Shown here: piece after piece, positions 21,686-31,605 of the stretch
How positions within the stretch are numbered: position 1 is the stretch's first letter
How the letters are laid out: each line of letters opens with the position of its first letter
Source of the DNA: Diploptera punctata
Taxonomy: Eukaryota > Arthropoda > Insecta > Blattodea > Blaberidae
Direction: 5' to 3'
Assembly: GCA_030220185.1 (NCBI GenBank)
Contig: JASPKZ010003419.1
Location: 345,501-409,500 of the forward strand
DNA: 64,000 nt
Translations under genes and position numbers: made by a program
Notes under the pieces: generated by a model
Told to the model about the DNA's origin: nothing
The model's input: the letters and a program-made list of their open reading frames with translations, nothing else
The model's database searches: none

Positions 21686-22891
21686 ATGAACACTGACGAA
21701 GAATCTTTCAACACAACAATAAAGTTCTGGTATATGTTATCAGAAATCTTCGGACTGTTACCTATTTCACCTTTCTTCAAATTTAAAAATTCTGAATCTT
21801 GTAAAGTCAAATTTCTATACATCTCTTGGACAATAATTTGTATTCTGTTAGTACTGTTTTTGCTTGTTATGATTCTTTAGTTGTGATAAATCTTTATGTT
21901 GAAAAATCGCCGAAACAAGGTTTTTCCATGTTGTTGAGTTATTGTTCCATGTATATGGCGTGTGTCATAAACTTAATAAACAATATTGTTCTTAGAAACC
22001 AACTTCCCACAGATAATGTGCAAGCTATGGAACGTGGACAAGATACTGATACCACGATCAGGTATCTCATTGCACCAGAAGGAGACATTCCATTCAATTA
22101 AAGACATCGCAGTGTTGTCGGTGTTTAATATAATCATCGTTATCGGTGTTTGTTGGACTTCTGGAGTTAAATCATTTACAGAAATATTATTTTACTCAGT
22201 TGAAAACATTCCATTGTTCATGAATGCTATAGTATTGATTCAGTTCAAAACGTTTGTTAAAAAACTTAACGAAAGATTAAAACTTGTTACGAAAATCGTA
22301 ACGGGAAACACATTCTATCATCAGGAAAATTTAATCAAACCAAAAGCATCCAACAGAGCCATACGTTTCGTTGAAGATGCCGCGTGTACTTCAGCAGTAT
22401 CAATCTTCAGGCAATCAGAAGATGTTCAGTTGATGAGAGATGTTTACATTGAACTCTTCAAAACGAAGACATTGGTTGTTTCCACGTATGCAATACCAAT
22501 AGTTCTTCAATTACTGACAACGTATATAAGTTGTGTTGGAGCTCTCTATTGGGGAATATGTGCTCTGTTCAGCAAAACTGACAAATTGGATGCTATCCTT
22601 TATTTTGTAGTAGTTTCTTACATTTTGTTGTTGCTCGCATATGTTTTGCTCAACTGTGACAATGCAGCAGAAGAACCGGAGAAAATAACAAGATGCATTC
22701 AGGAAATTATAGCAAAACCCAACTTTTCTAATGCAGTTGAACGGGATTTGATGAAGTTTGTGTCGCAGATGAAAGATATGACATTTGAATTCAAGCCATG
22801 TGGACTGTTTACGCTGAATTTGTCGCTTCTGTGCAGTACAGTGGGAGTGATTTGTACCTATGTTGTTATTCTAATGCAGTTTAAGGATTAG
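21686..22891 (+). pseudogene. GrL7: gustatory receptor with a -1/+1 frameshift pair
   Basis: It starts MNTDEESFNTTIKFWYMLSE. A one-base deletion near 21860 (TAGTACTGTTTTT against TAGTAATTGTTTTT in GrL6) leads to a stop at 21878-21880. A one-base insertion near 21998 (AGAAACCAACTTCC) restores the frame for the remaining 290-odd codons: PQIMCKLWNVDKILIPRSG, SAVSIFRQSEDVQLMRDVYI, KPCGLFTLNLSLLCSTVGVI, ending TYVVILMQFKD. Outside the roughly 46 shifted codons the receptor is full length and very close to GrL6. As written it cannot be translated through. Confidence 0.88.
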
Positions 22892-23290
22892 AATTGTTAG
22901 AAATGTCATCAACACACAAACCTGGGTTCAGATGATATCAACTGAGAAAGTTGGAAATATCGTAATTCCATCTTAACTCAATCGTAAAACTTCATTCTTA
23001 ATTCTATTATGTGATAGTTATTTATGTACCAAGTTTGTTCTTGTGGTTACTATATCTTGAGGGCGACAGGTTACCAACCGAGTGAATCTGAGGCTTGGTA
23101 AGTCGCATGAGGTTATAATAACTAATAATACTCATTTGAATACATAAGTTTATGTCTTGGTTGTTTATGATGAAAAGGAAAGAAGTGGTTATTATGCACA
23201 TAAGCAAATTATTTGATCGTCGCTTTTTTATATGCAAAAATAAACTTTGTTGATAGAGGAATTGTCTAGGGAGTTTGTTAATTCAACAAT
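22892..23290. other. 3' flank of GrL7 and unassigned DNA
   Basis: The first about 110 bases match the sibling 3' flanks. The rest, to 23290, shows no recognisable gene or repeat. Confidence 0.45.
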
Positions 23291-23299
23291 ACATTCAAA

Positions 23300-23535
23300 A
23301 TGGAAGACTATGTAAATATTTCAGACCTAATTTGTGAATTGGCAAGAGAAAATGAACAAACGTTACTGCCCGAGAAGTCAAGAAAAAATATACCTGCAAG
23401 GAATGTGATATTTTTATGAAATGATGAAAGATAGACAGGTAGGTGTTGTTAAAGAAACGTTTGTTTTACCAAACTTCACCGAACTCATTGTGGAGAAAAT
23501 TCTCAAAACTGAAAAGAAGTGGTGATATGAATATT
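23300..23535 (+). pseudogene. Possible tyrosine-recombinase (Crypton-like) N-terminal relic
   Basis: ATG at 23300 reads MEDYVNISDLICELARENEQ, then TLLPEKSRK. After a frame break come YTCKECDIFMK and, in another frame, VKETFVLPNFTELIVEKILK. The order LPxKSRxxYxxxYxxFMxW then VLxYFxEL resembles the N-terminal SAM-like domain of Crypton or related tyrosine recombinases as I remember them. Catalytic R-H-R-Y parts are absent. Tentative. Confidence 0.35.
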
Positions 23536-23539
23536 ACAA

Positions 23540-24052
23540 ATGGTGAATCTGTAGTTAGTATCCGGATAAAATAACAAATATTATTTACATTTCTGTTTCT
23601 ACACAGACTAAATTACGTTTATGAGTTAATGTTGTTAATCAGGCTCGTTTGATTTGTGTAATTAATATGTTTGTATGCATGGTAGGCGCTAGCTAAATTA
23701 CCTTAGTCAGTACGTTTCCAACAGGGAAGGGAAGGACTTTAGAAGTAGCACTATGTAAATTCTACAACATTAATTATAGTTGATGATTTGATTATTATAG
23801 GGAGAACAGAACATTAAGTTGAAGATCCTGTCTATGAACTAAGCCAGTTTGCTCATAAATACAACATGATTATATCTAAATTGACTTTGCAGTCATCTAA
23901 ACATAACGTCTCCATATACATGTTATCAATTATTGAAAAAAACATACACCTGGGCTTAAGCGCGTTGTCACGCAATCCGACAGTAATGCGATATTTGATG
24001 TCAATATGCAACATTTTCACGTCAGTACTAATTGTTCAGAGGCGCAACAAAC
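23540..24052. other. 5' flank of GrL8
   Basis: The segment 23815-24052 aligns with the 5' flank of GrL14, in which two parts of it have become minisatellites: GCCAGTTTGCTCATAAATAC near 23843 corresponds to the 41-bp array, and CTAATTGTTCAGAGGCGCAA near 24028 to the 60-bp array. Here both exist once. No regulatory motif is claimed. Confidence 0.65.
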
Positions 24053-25228
24053 ATGACACAGGCAGACATTATTGCAACTGTAAAACCTTTGTATCTACTG
24101 TCAGGATTGTTTGGTTTGCTGCCTGTGTCATTCTTCAGCAAAGATAACCACGAATGTCTCAAACATAAGATCCTCTACATTCTCTGGACTATTGTCTGGA
24201 TCTTCTGTGTAATAGCTTTGGGCTATCACCTTGCTTCTGTGTCAATTGATTTTCAAAACAGGAAAATAGCAACTTTTGGAATAGCTTTCATATTATGTGT
24301 ATTTACAACTTATTTTACAGTTATTGCAAATTTAATAAACAACATTGCCCACAGAAAGAATTTTCCACTTATAGCATCAAAGTTTGTTGATTTGGACAAA
24401 ACACTGGTACCAGATAACAAAATATACAGAAAGGAAAGGCTGTGTTTGCTAAAAGAACTTCTGATCATAATTGTGATTAATGCGGTGTTTGTTGTCTGTA
24501 AATGTTGGGTTTATGGATCATTTTCTTCAACAAACGTTGCAATGAGAACTGCCGAACTTGTACCATACCTGATAGGCATGTTAACATCGATACAGTTGAA
24601 GACTTGGTTCAGTAAACTCAAAGATAGATTAAAAACAATCAACGACATGCTGACAATGTGTATAAAACATCAACAAATAAATATAACCACAACAAAATCA
24701 TCAATACTGCATCAACCATACAATCAAGAAAGATTAAAAACAGAAAAAACAATGGAAACAATTCACAATTTGCGAAAAACATACGTAGATTTGCACGAAA
24801 CAAAACAGCTGGTGATGTCTACATACGAAATTCCGAGTGTTTGTGGAGTAGCAACGTGTTTAGTTCTGTGTATTTCTGGGCTGTTTTGGGGAGTAAAAGT
24901 GATAATGAGCGGTAAAAATCAAAACCAAGCTATTTATTATTTACTGATGTGTGCTTATGATTTCTCGCTGTTTATATTGGTTTTACTGAACTGCCATCTA
25001 GCGTCCGAACAAGCAAACAATATAGTTATGAATATTCAGAAAACGATAACAAGAAATGAGTTACCACAAGAAGTTGTGAGTGAATTGATGGTCTTCGTGT
25101 CGCTAGTGAGGGACCTGCCGTTTGATTCTACACCTTGTGGACTTTTTACACTAAATTTATCATTTCTGTGCAGTTCGGTGGGAGTGATTGTCAGTTACGT
25201 TGTGCTGCTCTTGCAGGTAAACAATTAG
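24053..25228 (+). CDS. GrL8: gustatory receptor, intact
   Basis: A single exon of 391 codons from MTQADIIATVKPLYLLSGLF; the earlier in-frame ATG (24032) adds seven unconserved residues. GR family, seven-transmembrane sensory channel of chemosensory membranes. Landmarks: LLPVSFF near 21-27 (variant of PISPF), LYILWTIVWIFCVIALGY (TM1), NLINNIAHRKNFPLIASKFV, KTWFSKLKDRLKTINDMLT, TKQLVMSTYEIPSVCGVATC (TM5), VLLNCHLASEQANN, TPCGLFTLNLSFLCSSVGVI, ending SYVVLLLQVNN (T to S and F to V in the family signature). The loop before TM5 is shorter than in siblings. Its only close relative in the window is the truncated GrL14. Ligand unknown. Confidence 0.93.
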   Translation: MTQADIIATVKPLYLLSGLFGLLPVSFFSKDNHECLKHKILYILWTIVWIFCVIALGYHLASVSIDFQNRKIATFGIAFILCVFTTYFTVIANLINNIAHRKNFPLIASKFVDLDKTLVPDNKIYRKERLCLLKELLIIIVINAVFVVCKCWVYGSFSSTNVAMRTAELVPYLIGMLTSIQLKTWFSKLKDRLKTINDMLTMCIKHQQINITTTKSSILHQPYNQERLKTEKTMETIHNLRKTYVDLHETKQLVMSTYEIPSVCGVATCLVLCISGLFWGVKVIMSGKNQNQAIYYLLMCAYDFSLFILVLLNCHLASEQANNIVMNIQKTITRNELPQEVVSELMVFVSLVRDLPFDSTPCGLFTLNLSFLCSSVGVIVSYVVLLLQVNN

Positions 25229-25559
25229 AAATATTTGGTTAAGTTTATGAACAGAATACAAGATGTAACCACAATTCCGTTAAAATTCATATACCGATTC
25301 CTCATAGGTATAAATAATAAAAATAATAATAATAATAATAATTTCAATACAATAATGAGTAAGATAACATACGATTCGGACGCATGGGAATAAAATATAG
25401 AATAATTAAATAAAAATTCTACAGAAATGTTTTTTTTTTTTGAGATGTTGAGCTGAAATTTCCAGAAGTGATAAAATAACAAACAGTGTAATTAAACAAA
25501 AGATGAATGTTGAACTTCAATTGTGGATTTCATAAAAAGCATAATAAAAATAGTATCGC
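25229..25559. other. 3' flank of GrL8
   Basis: AT-rich, with a short (AAT)n at about 25315-25340 and a T run at 25430-25440. No gene is seen. Confidence 0.5.
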
Positions 25560-25770
25560 CATATAAAAAGAGCGAGAGAAGACAGGAAGAATACTAGAAC
25601 GGGTGCAACATGGAAGAAGATGAAGAGAACGGCCAAAAATAACGTGGATTGATGGTGTTTTGAGCAGCATGAAAGAGAAGGGATTGGGCGATGGAGATTG
25701 GAATGACTGAGAGATGTGGAGGAGAATGACAGTATATTAATTTGGAGCAGAAAGATGATGTGAAACCTGC
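25560..25770 (+). mobile_element. RTE-like LINE 3' scrap
   Basis: Reads TGRILERVQHGRR, then RPKITWIDGVLSSMKEKGLG and WNDxEMWRRMTVY. The RPKxTWIDGV core is the RTE-type C-terminal motif. It is related to 8800-8895. Confidence 0.55.
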
Positions 25771-25839
25771 CAATAAAAAAAGTAATAAAATATTAATGTT
25801 AATGACGATAATGATTGAAATTATAGTTAATATTATTCT

Positions 25840-26260
25840 CTCACCTCATTTTGGACAACCAATTTGACGTTCTATCTATGGTTTTCGTAGAGAAGTTTCA
25901 TGTCCTTCTTTCGTTCCCCATTTGCGCCACATGTCCTGCCCATCGCAGTCTACGAGACTTAATTGTTAGTATTATATTTGGCTTCCTATAAAAACCATGT
26001 AGTTCACTCTTATGTAGTCTTCTCCATTCGCCTGTCTGTTCATCCATATTTGGTCTAACAATTTTCCTAAGATCTTTATTCTCAAATACTCGTAATCTTT
26101 TCTTCTCCCTTCAAGTAAGAATTTATGTTTTGCATCCATATAATAGAACAGGGAGAATAACAATTTTATATATTTCTAGCTCAACGTTCTTGTAGAGAAT
26201 TTGAGAGAACAAATGTCCCTGTAATGCACAATAACATGCATTTCCAGAATTGATTTAATT
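25840..26260 (-). mobile_element. RTE-B fragment (minus)
   Basis: The reverse complement encodes the family B tail with decayed RLRWAGHVAQMGN, KMFGPKxDEQTGEWRRLH-like and LKIYK segments. It meets a + strand RTE-B fragment head to head near 26270. Confidence 0.75.
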
Positions 26261-26284
26261 TATTTGTGCTTATTGTTATTATTA

Positions 26285-26745
26285 TTATTGTTCTACCAGT
26301 AATATTATATGGATGCGAAACATGAACTCTTACTTTAAGGGAACAAAGGAGATTACGAGTGTTTGACAATAACGTTCGTAGGAAAAATTTTGGATCAAAG
26401 AGAGATGAACAGACAGGTGAATGGAGAAGACTATCAAACAGTGAACTATATGTTTTTTATAGGAGGCCAGATATAATAAGAACAGTTAAGTCTCGCAGAC
26501 TACGATGGGCAGGACATGTTACACGTATGGGGAATGAAAGACTTGCATGGAAACTTCTTGCAGGAAAACCAGAGGGAAAACGCCCAGTTGGTAGTCCAAG
26601 AATGAGGTGGGAGAATAACATTAAATCTAATGTGAGGGGAGTACATTATGCAGGGAATTATTAGAAAACATTAGCTCTGGATAGGGATGTATGGATAGCT
26701 TATGTCCGTGCGGCCATGAACCTATGGGTTCTATAGTGTCAGTTA
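26285..26745 (+). mobile_element. RTE-B 3' fragment (plus)
   Basis: The reading LPVILYGCETxTLTLREQRR spans the start, then FGSKRDEQTGEWRRLSNSEL, RRLRWAGHVTRMGNERLAWK and KRPVGSPRMRWENNIK. It ends RAAMNLWVL followed by TAG near 26735 and the usual CAGTTAGTTACTTA tail. It is 5' truncated beyond the RT core. Confidence 0.8.
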
Positions 26746-26769
26746 GTTACTTATTTAAAAGGATATCTC

Positions 26770-27232
26770 TGAAAAAGTTACTAGTTATAATAAAAGTTTA
26801 GGAATTATTAATCAAGTTATGAAACCATCCCTTGTACAAAAAAACACCAGATTACGTTTATATAACACTTTGGCTAGACCAGTGTTGACCTATGGTAGTG
26901 AAGCATGGACACTAAAAAAACAACATGAAAGCAGAATAACGGCTTGTGAAATGAGATTCATGGAACAGCGGGTTACACCAGATGGGATCGGAAAAGGAAC
27001 ACCGATATCTTAAAAGAATTGAAGACTACGCCAATTTTGGAATATATTAAACAGTACCAACTAAATTGGAAACACCATCTTGGAAGAATGAGTTCAAATC
27101 GGATCCCCAAAGCTGTTTATAATTATATACCAAGAGGACGAAGATCACTGGGCCGTCCTATGAAACGCTGGAGGGAAAATTTTCTATAGGATCGTAACAG
27201 GCCTTGGCCTAATACTTGGAAGGAAGAAGAAG
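26770..27232 (+). mobile_element. RTE-like LINE 3' fragment (family F)
   Basis: MKPSLVQKNTRLRLYNTLAR, then PVLTYGSEAWTLKKQHESRI and CEMRFM, with a frame break near 26985, followed by LNWKHHLGRMSSNRIPKAVY and RGRRSLGRPMKRWREN. The tail is GAAGAAGAAG at 27223-27232. It is a distinct RTE-type family closer to family A than to B. Confidence 0.75.
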
Positions 27233-27575
27233 AAGTTACTTATTTACTTACTCACTGACACTATCGAACCCGTGGGTTCATGGCCGAGCGGACATAAGCT
27301 CTCCATATATCCCTTTCCTGAGCTAACGCTTTCCAATCATTCCCTGTATAATCTACTTCCCTCTGGATTTCCTACAAGAAGCTTCCATGCTAGTCTTTCA
27401 TTCTCCATACCTGCAACATGTCCTGCCCATCGCAGTTTACGAGACTTAACTGTTCTTATTATATTTGGATTCCTATAAAAACCATGTAGTTCATTGTTAT
27501 GTAGTCTTCTCCATTCACCTGTCTGTTCATCTCTCTTTGGTCCAAACATTTTCCTAAGTACCTTATTCTCGAATA
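27233..27575 (-). mobile_element. RTE-B 3' end (minus)
   Basis: It begins with the family B tail (TTACTTATTTACTTACTCAC) and the reverse of RAAMNPRV, then KPDIIRTVKSRKLRWAGHVA and FGPKRDEQTGEWRRLHNNEL. It stops where SINE-a starts. Confidence 0.8.
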
Positions 27576-27577
27576 AA

Positions 27578-27877
27578 GTAAAGTGATCCCACTACAGGCC
27601 TCAGGAAGCCCTTGGGGTAGTGGGAGGTTAAGACTCCCACTTTTTCTAGACAATCGGCAGTCGATGTCAGCCGGTTTGTCAGTCCTGCGTGACGACCGCC
27701 TTTACCCCCAGAGGAAGAATCTGGTACTCATTTTCATTAGAGGCTGAGTCGACCCCAGGGCCATAGTGCCGCCAGAACGTTTGGGTCAGTTCAAAAATAC
27801 TGACCACACTGGGACTTGAACCCTCGACCTTCCGGCTTGTAGCACAGTGTCTTAACCACTACGCAACGGAGTGCACC
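27578..27877 (-). mobile_element. Complete SINE family a (minus)
   Basis: This is the full-length reverse copy of 10125-10427, with B-box complement GGACTTGAACCCTCGACC near 27810 and A-box complement CTTAACCACTACG near 27851. It is nested against the RTE-B fragment. Confidence 0.85.
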
Positions 27878-27884
27878 TAGTTAG

Positions 27885-28520
27885 TCATTATTATTATTAT
27901 TATTATTATTATCATTATTATTATGAAATAATGATTAATAACGTTGTGTAAGAGTGAGGTAATTTGAGGTGAGTACTTCACATGAAATAAAAACATTAAT
28001 TTACGGTATCTCATCTAGACAGTGCGTTATGTCACGCAACTCTCTCAAGTATTAACTCATTTAAATTACAACTTTTAAATACAAATGTTACATCAGTTGT
28101 TTGTGCAGAGCTGACAGCAGCACACGGTTACCTGCTGGCAGTTGTTCAAATCACCAATTAACACTTTGTTACCACAATTAACCACCAGCACATCTACTTG
28201 TCAAGAATCTGTGTTAGTTTCATTGTACAAAAAGCTTCTGGAAATCTCCAGTCGTTGATGATCTGACCACATGAAAAATGTTCTCGTCCTGCAAGGAGGA
28301 AATATTACTGCAGCCCAAGATAATAGCATCCTACCTTAATTAGCTACTTTGAAGAATTTTGTGCAAAATAATTCTTAACTTACATTTTTTATTAATAATC
28401 CAGCACATATGAGACTTCAGGAAAGCGCAGACTTCCAGAGAACGACAATGTAAAGAATTCTTCTCAATTCTTCATCATAGCTTCTTTCGCTAGTAGTCAA
28501 GAATTTAGTTCAAATATTTT
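27885..28520. other. Unassigned DNA with (ATT)n
   Basis: It starts with (ATT)n at 27890-27925. The remainder has no recognisable gene. GAGGAAATATTACTGCAGCC at about 28298 recurs as a near copy at 29398. Confidence 0.45.
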
Positions 28521-28524
28521 TATC

Positions 28525-28790
28525 ATCATCAACATCAAGGATTACATCTTAAGACCTGCTCCGATCTCGTGTTAGAATTGGCCTGTCTATCTTTATTAGG
28601 TCTTTCTACGTTTCTTCGTTCCAGTGGTCTGTAGTGAAGATCTGTTTCGGGATTCTGTTGTTATCCATTCAATTGATGTGGTTAAACAATTCGTCTCTGT
28701 ATCGTGCAGTCCTGTATAATAGCTTCAATATATTTAATTCTGTTCGTATATCTTCATTTCATTACTTACCTGCCGCTGCATAGTAAACCA
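28525..28790 (-). mobile_element. RTE-like LINE 3' scrap (minus)
   Basis: On the minus strand: LNHINWMDNNRIPKQIFTTD, then HWNEET and DLIKIDRPILTRDRSRS. The tail is (GAT)n, seen as ATCATCATCAACATC at 28528-28542. The NRIPKQ motif is shared with family A. Confidence 0.55.
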
Positions 28791-29568
28791 CACCTTTCAA
28801 GAACCTGATTCCTGAAGTTTCTACTCTTCTTTCCTGAATTTTTTCATTGACTTCAAAATTCTTAATCATAAATAAGAAGATTCGGAAAAGATTGAGACTG
28901 CGTAGTTATGACCTCTTCCTACAAGAAGAGACATTGTGCGTCCCAAGAAAATATCATCATAACTTATTTCGCAACTTGTGGAGAATTTGGTTCAAATTGT
29001 TCATAAATTTTATTTCTTTTTATTGCCCATTTCATGTATAAGTTACAACTAGCAAAACCGAGATTGCAATGGCCAAGTGAATAATAACTTCCTCCTACAG
29101 TGACAGCGTCATCATACCTGCATTCGGCACTAGTGAAGATTTTTTTCCAAAATTCAATATTTTCCATTGTTAATGAAGAAGTATACAAGACGCTTTTGGG
29201 AATATGAAAACTCGTTGAAGAATTGTTTCTTCTTACAAGGGCAACAAAAGCGTATCGTCATTCCCTTCAAGTGAATAATTTGTTTCAAAATTGTTGAGTA
29301 CTTAAGCTAATTTTATTGTTAATTCAGTGCATAAGACAACTCTGGGAAAAGTGAATCACCCATGAATTGATAAATTGAAGGACGGCCTTGTCCACGAGGA
29401 GGAAATATTCCTGCAGCCCAAGACAGAGATGAATGGACAATTTCCCGGAATGAAGTCAAAAAGAGCTTTGTTTTAAATTATTTGTTTGACAGATTTTATA
29501 TAGGATAAAATTAAAAACGTAGTGTGCAGTGGAGATACGAGAATTTGAATTACTGTAGATATTTAATC
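28791..29568. other. 5' region of GrL9
   Basis: No conserved coding signal. GAGGAAATATTCCTGCAGCC at 29397 repeats 28298, hinting at an old internal duplication of about 1.1 kb around the LINE scrap. A TATA-like TTTATATAGG lies at 29494, about 75 bp before the ATG, but no promoter can be claimed from this alone. Confidence 0.35.
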
Positions 29569-30759
29569 ATGGGCGAAGTACAGTTTGACAGCACTATTAA
29601 ACCTCTGTTTTTATTATCCACAATTTTTGGTTTGGTGCCAGTTTCGCCTTTCAACAAAAATAAAGGACAGGAATTGTTCACAACCAAATGTCTTTACATT
29701 CTTTGGTCTCTTCTTTGGGTTGTGTCAATTATTTCATTCGTCAGTTACAACACTTACGACGAATTGCACAGTAAGTCAGAACGAAATGAAGTAATTAAAG
29801 TGTCCACTAATTTTTACTTTTGGACAATGATTTTTACATGCGTGACAACTTACATAAACAATATAATATTTAGAGATAAATTTCCAAATATTGTTTCAAA
29901 GCTTTTAGAAGTGGACAAAGGACTAGTACCTAATTCAACTTCCAGAGTGTATCAAGAAGAAAGAACAAGTGCACTCAAAGACACTCTTGTCATCCTTGCA
30001 GCAATATCAATTATCAAAGTGTTGGTGAGCTACGCAACCAAAACAATTCATCCAATTTCTGTGTCTTACTACACATTTGAAGCCATTATTCTTTTTATCA
30101 TTACACTAACAATCATACAGTTCAAGACCTGGGTAAAAAAGCTCAAACAAAGACTCAAAATAATTATAAAAATCCTATCAAAGTACTCAAAACCTCAACA
30201 AAGAACCATCATTTCAACATCTAACAAAACTGCACCTTTCTTTGAAGAAATGTCACATGAGCAAACAGATTTCATGGAGAATTCAGAGGAAATTGATCAA
30301 CTGCAACGAATCTACAATGATTTGTATGAAGCAAAGGAACTGGTGATGCATCTTTATGGAATACCAGCGGTGTGTCAGACAATGACAGTGTTCCTAACCT
30401 GCCTGTTCACACTCTACTGGGGCATCTACGCTTTTAATGTCAAACACAATCAGTTAGAAGCAAGTATCTACTTTGTGACGTGTGGATACACGTTCGTGCT
30501 GTTGGCTTGGGTTTTGTTAAACTGCCATCTGGCGACAGGAGAGGCCCACAGTGTGATAGTGTGCATTGAGAAGATGACAAAACAGATCAACTTTCCACAA
30601 CAAGTTGAACGCGATTTGATGAAGTTTGTTTGGCAGATTAAAGACATGCCGATAGATTTTACACCGTGTGGACTTTTCACTTTAAATCTACCTTTCCTCT
30701 GCAGCATAGTGTCGCAGATCTGCACCTATATTATTATCCTCATACAGTTCACCAATTAA
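29569..30759 (+). CDS. GrL9: gustatory receptor, intact
   Basis: A single exon of 396 codons from MGEVQFDSTIKPLFLLSTIF; a 15-codon in-frame extension to ATG 29524 is possible but lacks support from siblings. GR family seven-transmembrane channel. Landmarks: LVPVSPF at about 23-29, CLYILWSLLWVVSIISFV (TM1), NNIIFRDKFPNIVSKLLEVD, FKTWVKKLKQRLKIIIKIL, IDQLQRIYNDLYEAKELVMH, AVCQTMTVFLTCLFTLYWGI (TM5), YTFVLLAWVLLNCHLATGEA (TM6), RDLMKFVWQIKDMPIDFTPC, GLFTLNLPFLC, ending TYIIILIQFTN, a full match to TYhhhhhQF. It is most like GrL15 and GrL10 at the N-terminus. Ligand unknown. Confidence 0.94.
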   Translation: MGEVQFDSTIKPLFLLSTIFGLVPVSPFNKNKGQELFTTKCLYILWSLLWVVSIISFVSYNTYDELHSKSERNEVIKVSTNFYFWTMIFTCVTTYINNIIFRDKFPNIVSKLLEVDKGLVPNSTSRVYQEERTSALKDTLVILAAISIIKVLVSYATKTIHPISVSYYTFEAIILFIITLTIIQFKTWVKKLKQRLKIIIKILSKYSKPQQRTIISTSNKTAPFFEEMSHEQTDFMENSEEIDQLQRIYNDLYEAKELVMHLYGIPAVCQTMTVFLTCLFTLYWGIYAFNVKHNQLEASIYFVTCGYTFVLLAWVLLNCHLATGEAHSVIVCIEKMTKQINFPQQVERDLMKFVWQIKDMPIDFTPCGLFTLNLPFLCSIVSQICTYIIILIQFTN

Positions 30760-31205
30760 AATAACATTAAATTAATTCAGTGTTTTAAAATTTAACGGGG
30801 GGGGGGCGAAGACAAGCAAAAAGTAACTGGTAACAAAATAGTTTTTTGACGACTAGTAACAAAAGCAGATGTTTAGTAACGAAATGTTTCTAAGAGCAAA
30901 CCTTATTTTGTAACGTGTTGTCTGCAATATTTTATCTACGTTCAGAGTATTTTAGTATATTTTGTACATTTCGTAAATTTATTAAAATGTATTTATTGCG
31001 GAACGATTTGTTTAGAGAAGGAGTAATGTAGGCTTTGTAGAAAAAAGATAAATCAACAAACAATGTTGTAATATTCTGCAATGTATAACTATCAATCATC
31101 ATTAAAGCGTGTTTTACGTTTTGTTGAACCTGTATTTTATATATCGATAGCGTGTTTTGTTAGAATACAAAGTATAGGTTTTGTTACCTAGTAACTACCA
31201 ACTAA
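30760..31205. other. 3' flank of GrL9, unassigned
   Basis: A poly-G run lies at 30797-30807. The rest is AT-rich and no gene or known repeat is seen. Confidence 0.5.
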
Positions 31206-31229
31206 CGCATCACTAATATATTGACATAG

Positions 31230-31605
31230 GCTTTGACGTCCGGAGTTATTATGATGATCTTGTTAAAAGACAACAAAGCATGGATACCAGTCTTAAAAAA
31301 GGCCAAATGTAAACCACTACAAGAACAATCTACTAGAACATCAGACAGCTACCTCATTGGTGCAATAGAAGACCCTACTGCTAACCAACCAGAAGGCAGA
31401 TACAATTTACGAAGTAACGGACCGCGCAGAGAACACGTCGCGGATAAATGTATAAATAGGGCATATAGTCGACAAAATTGCAAGTCTCAAGACAACCCTT
31501 GAGGATGCCGGACGCAATCTCTGGCGAAACGTCAGGGAACTACAAGCCTCAAGACCACGGCCAACGGCCCGGAAATATTCTACAAGATCATCATAACGCG
31601 TCACT
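31230..31605. repeat. Foldback-type element with a GAnGAT-stem-CGAAA core
   Basis: GTTATTATGATGATCTTGTT (31246-31265) and ACAAGATCATCATAACG (31584-31600) are inverse copies. Inside, GAGGATGCCGGACGCAATCT is followed by CTGGCGAAACGTCAGG (31500-31535), a 6-bp stem flanked by GAGGAT and GAAACGTC. One + frame is open through about 31500 with GRYNLRSNGP, of unknown meaning. The layout recalls the elements at 39365 and 49433. Confidence 0.45.

Noticed and set aside
29494..29503. TATA-like TTTATATAGG upstream of GrL9 as a promoter
   Set aside because: AT-rich DNA yields many such matches and no sibling shares it at this position.
30468..30725. 85-codon minus-strand ORF, and a similar one at 11746-11943
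   Set aside because: Antisense shadows of the conserved receptor C-terminus.
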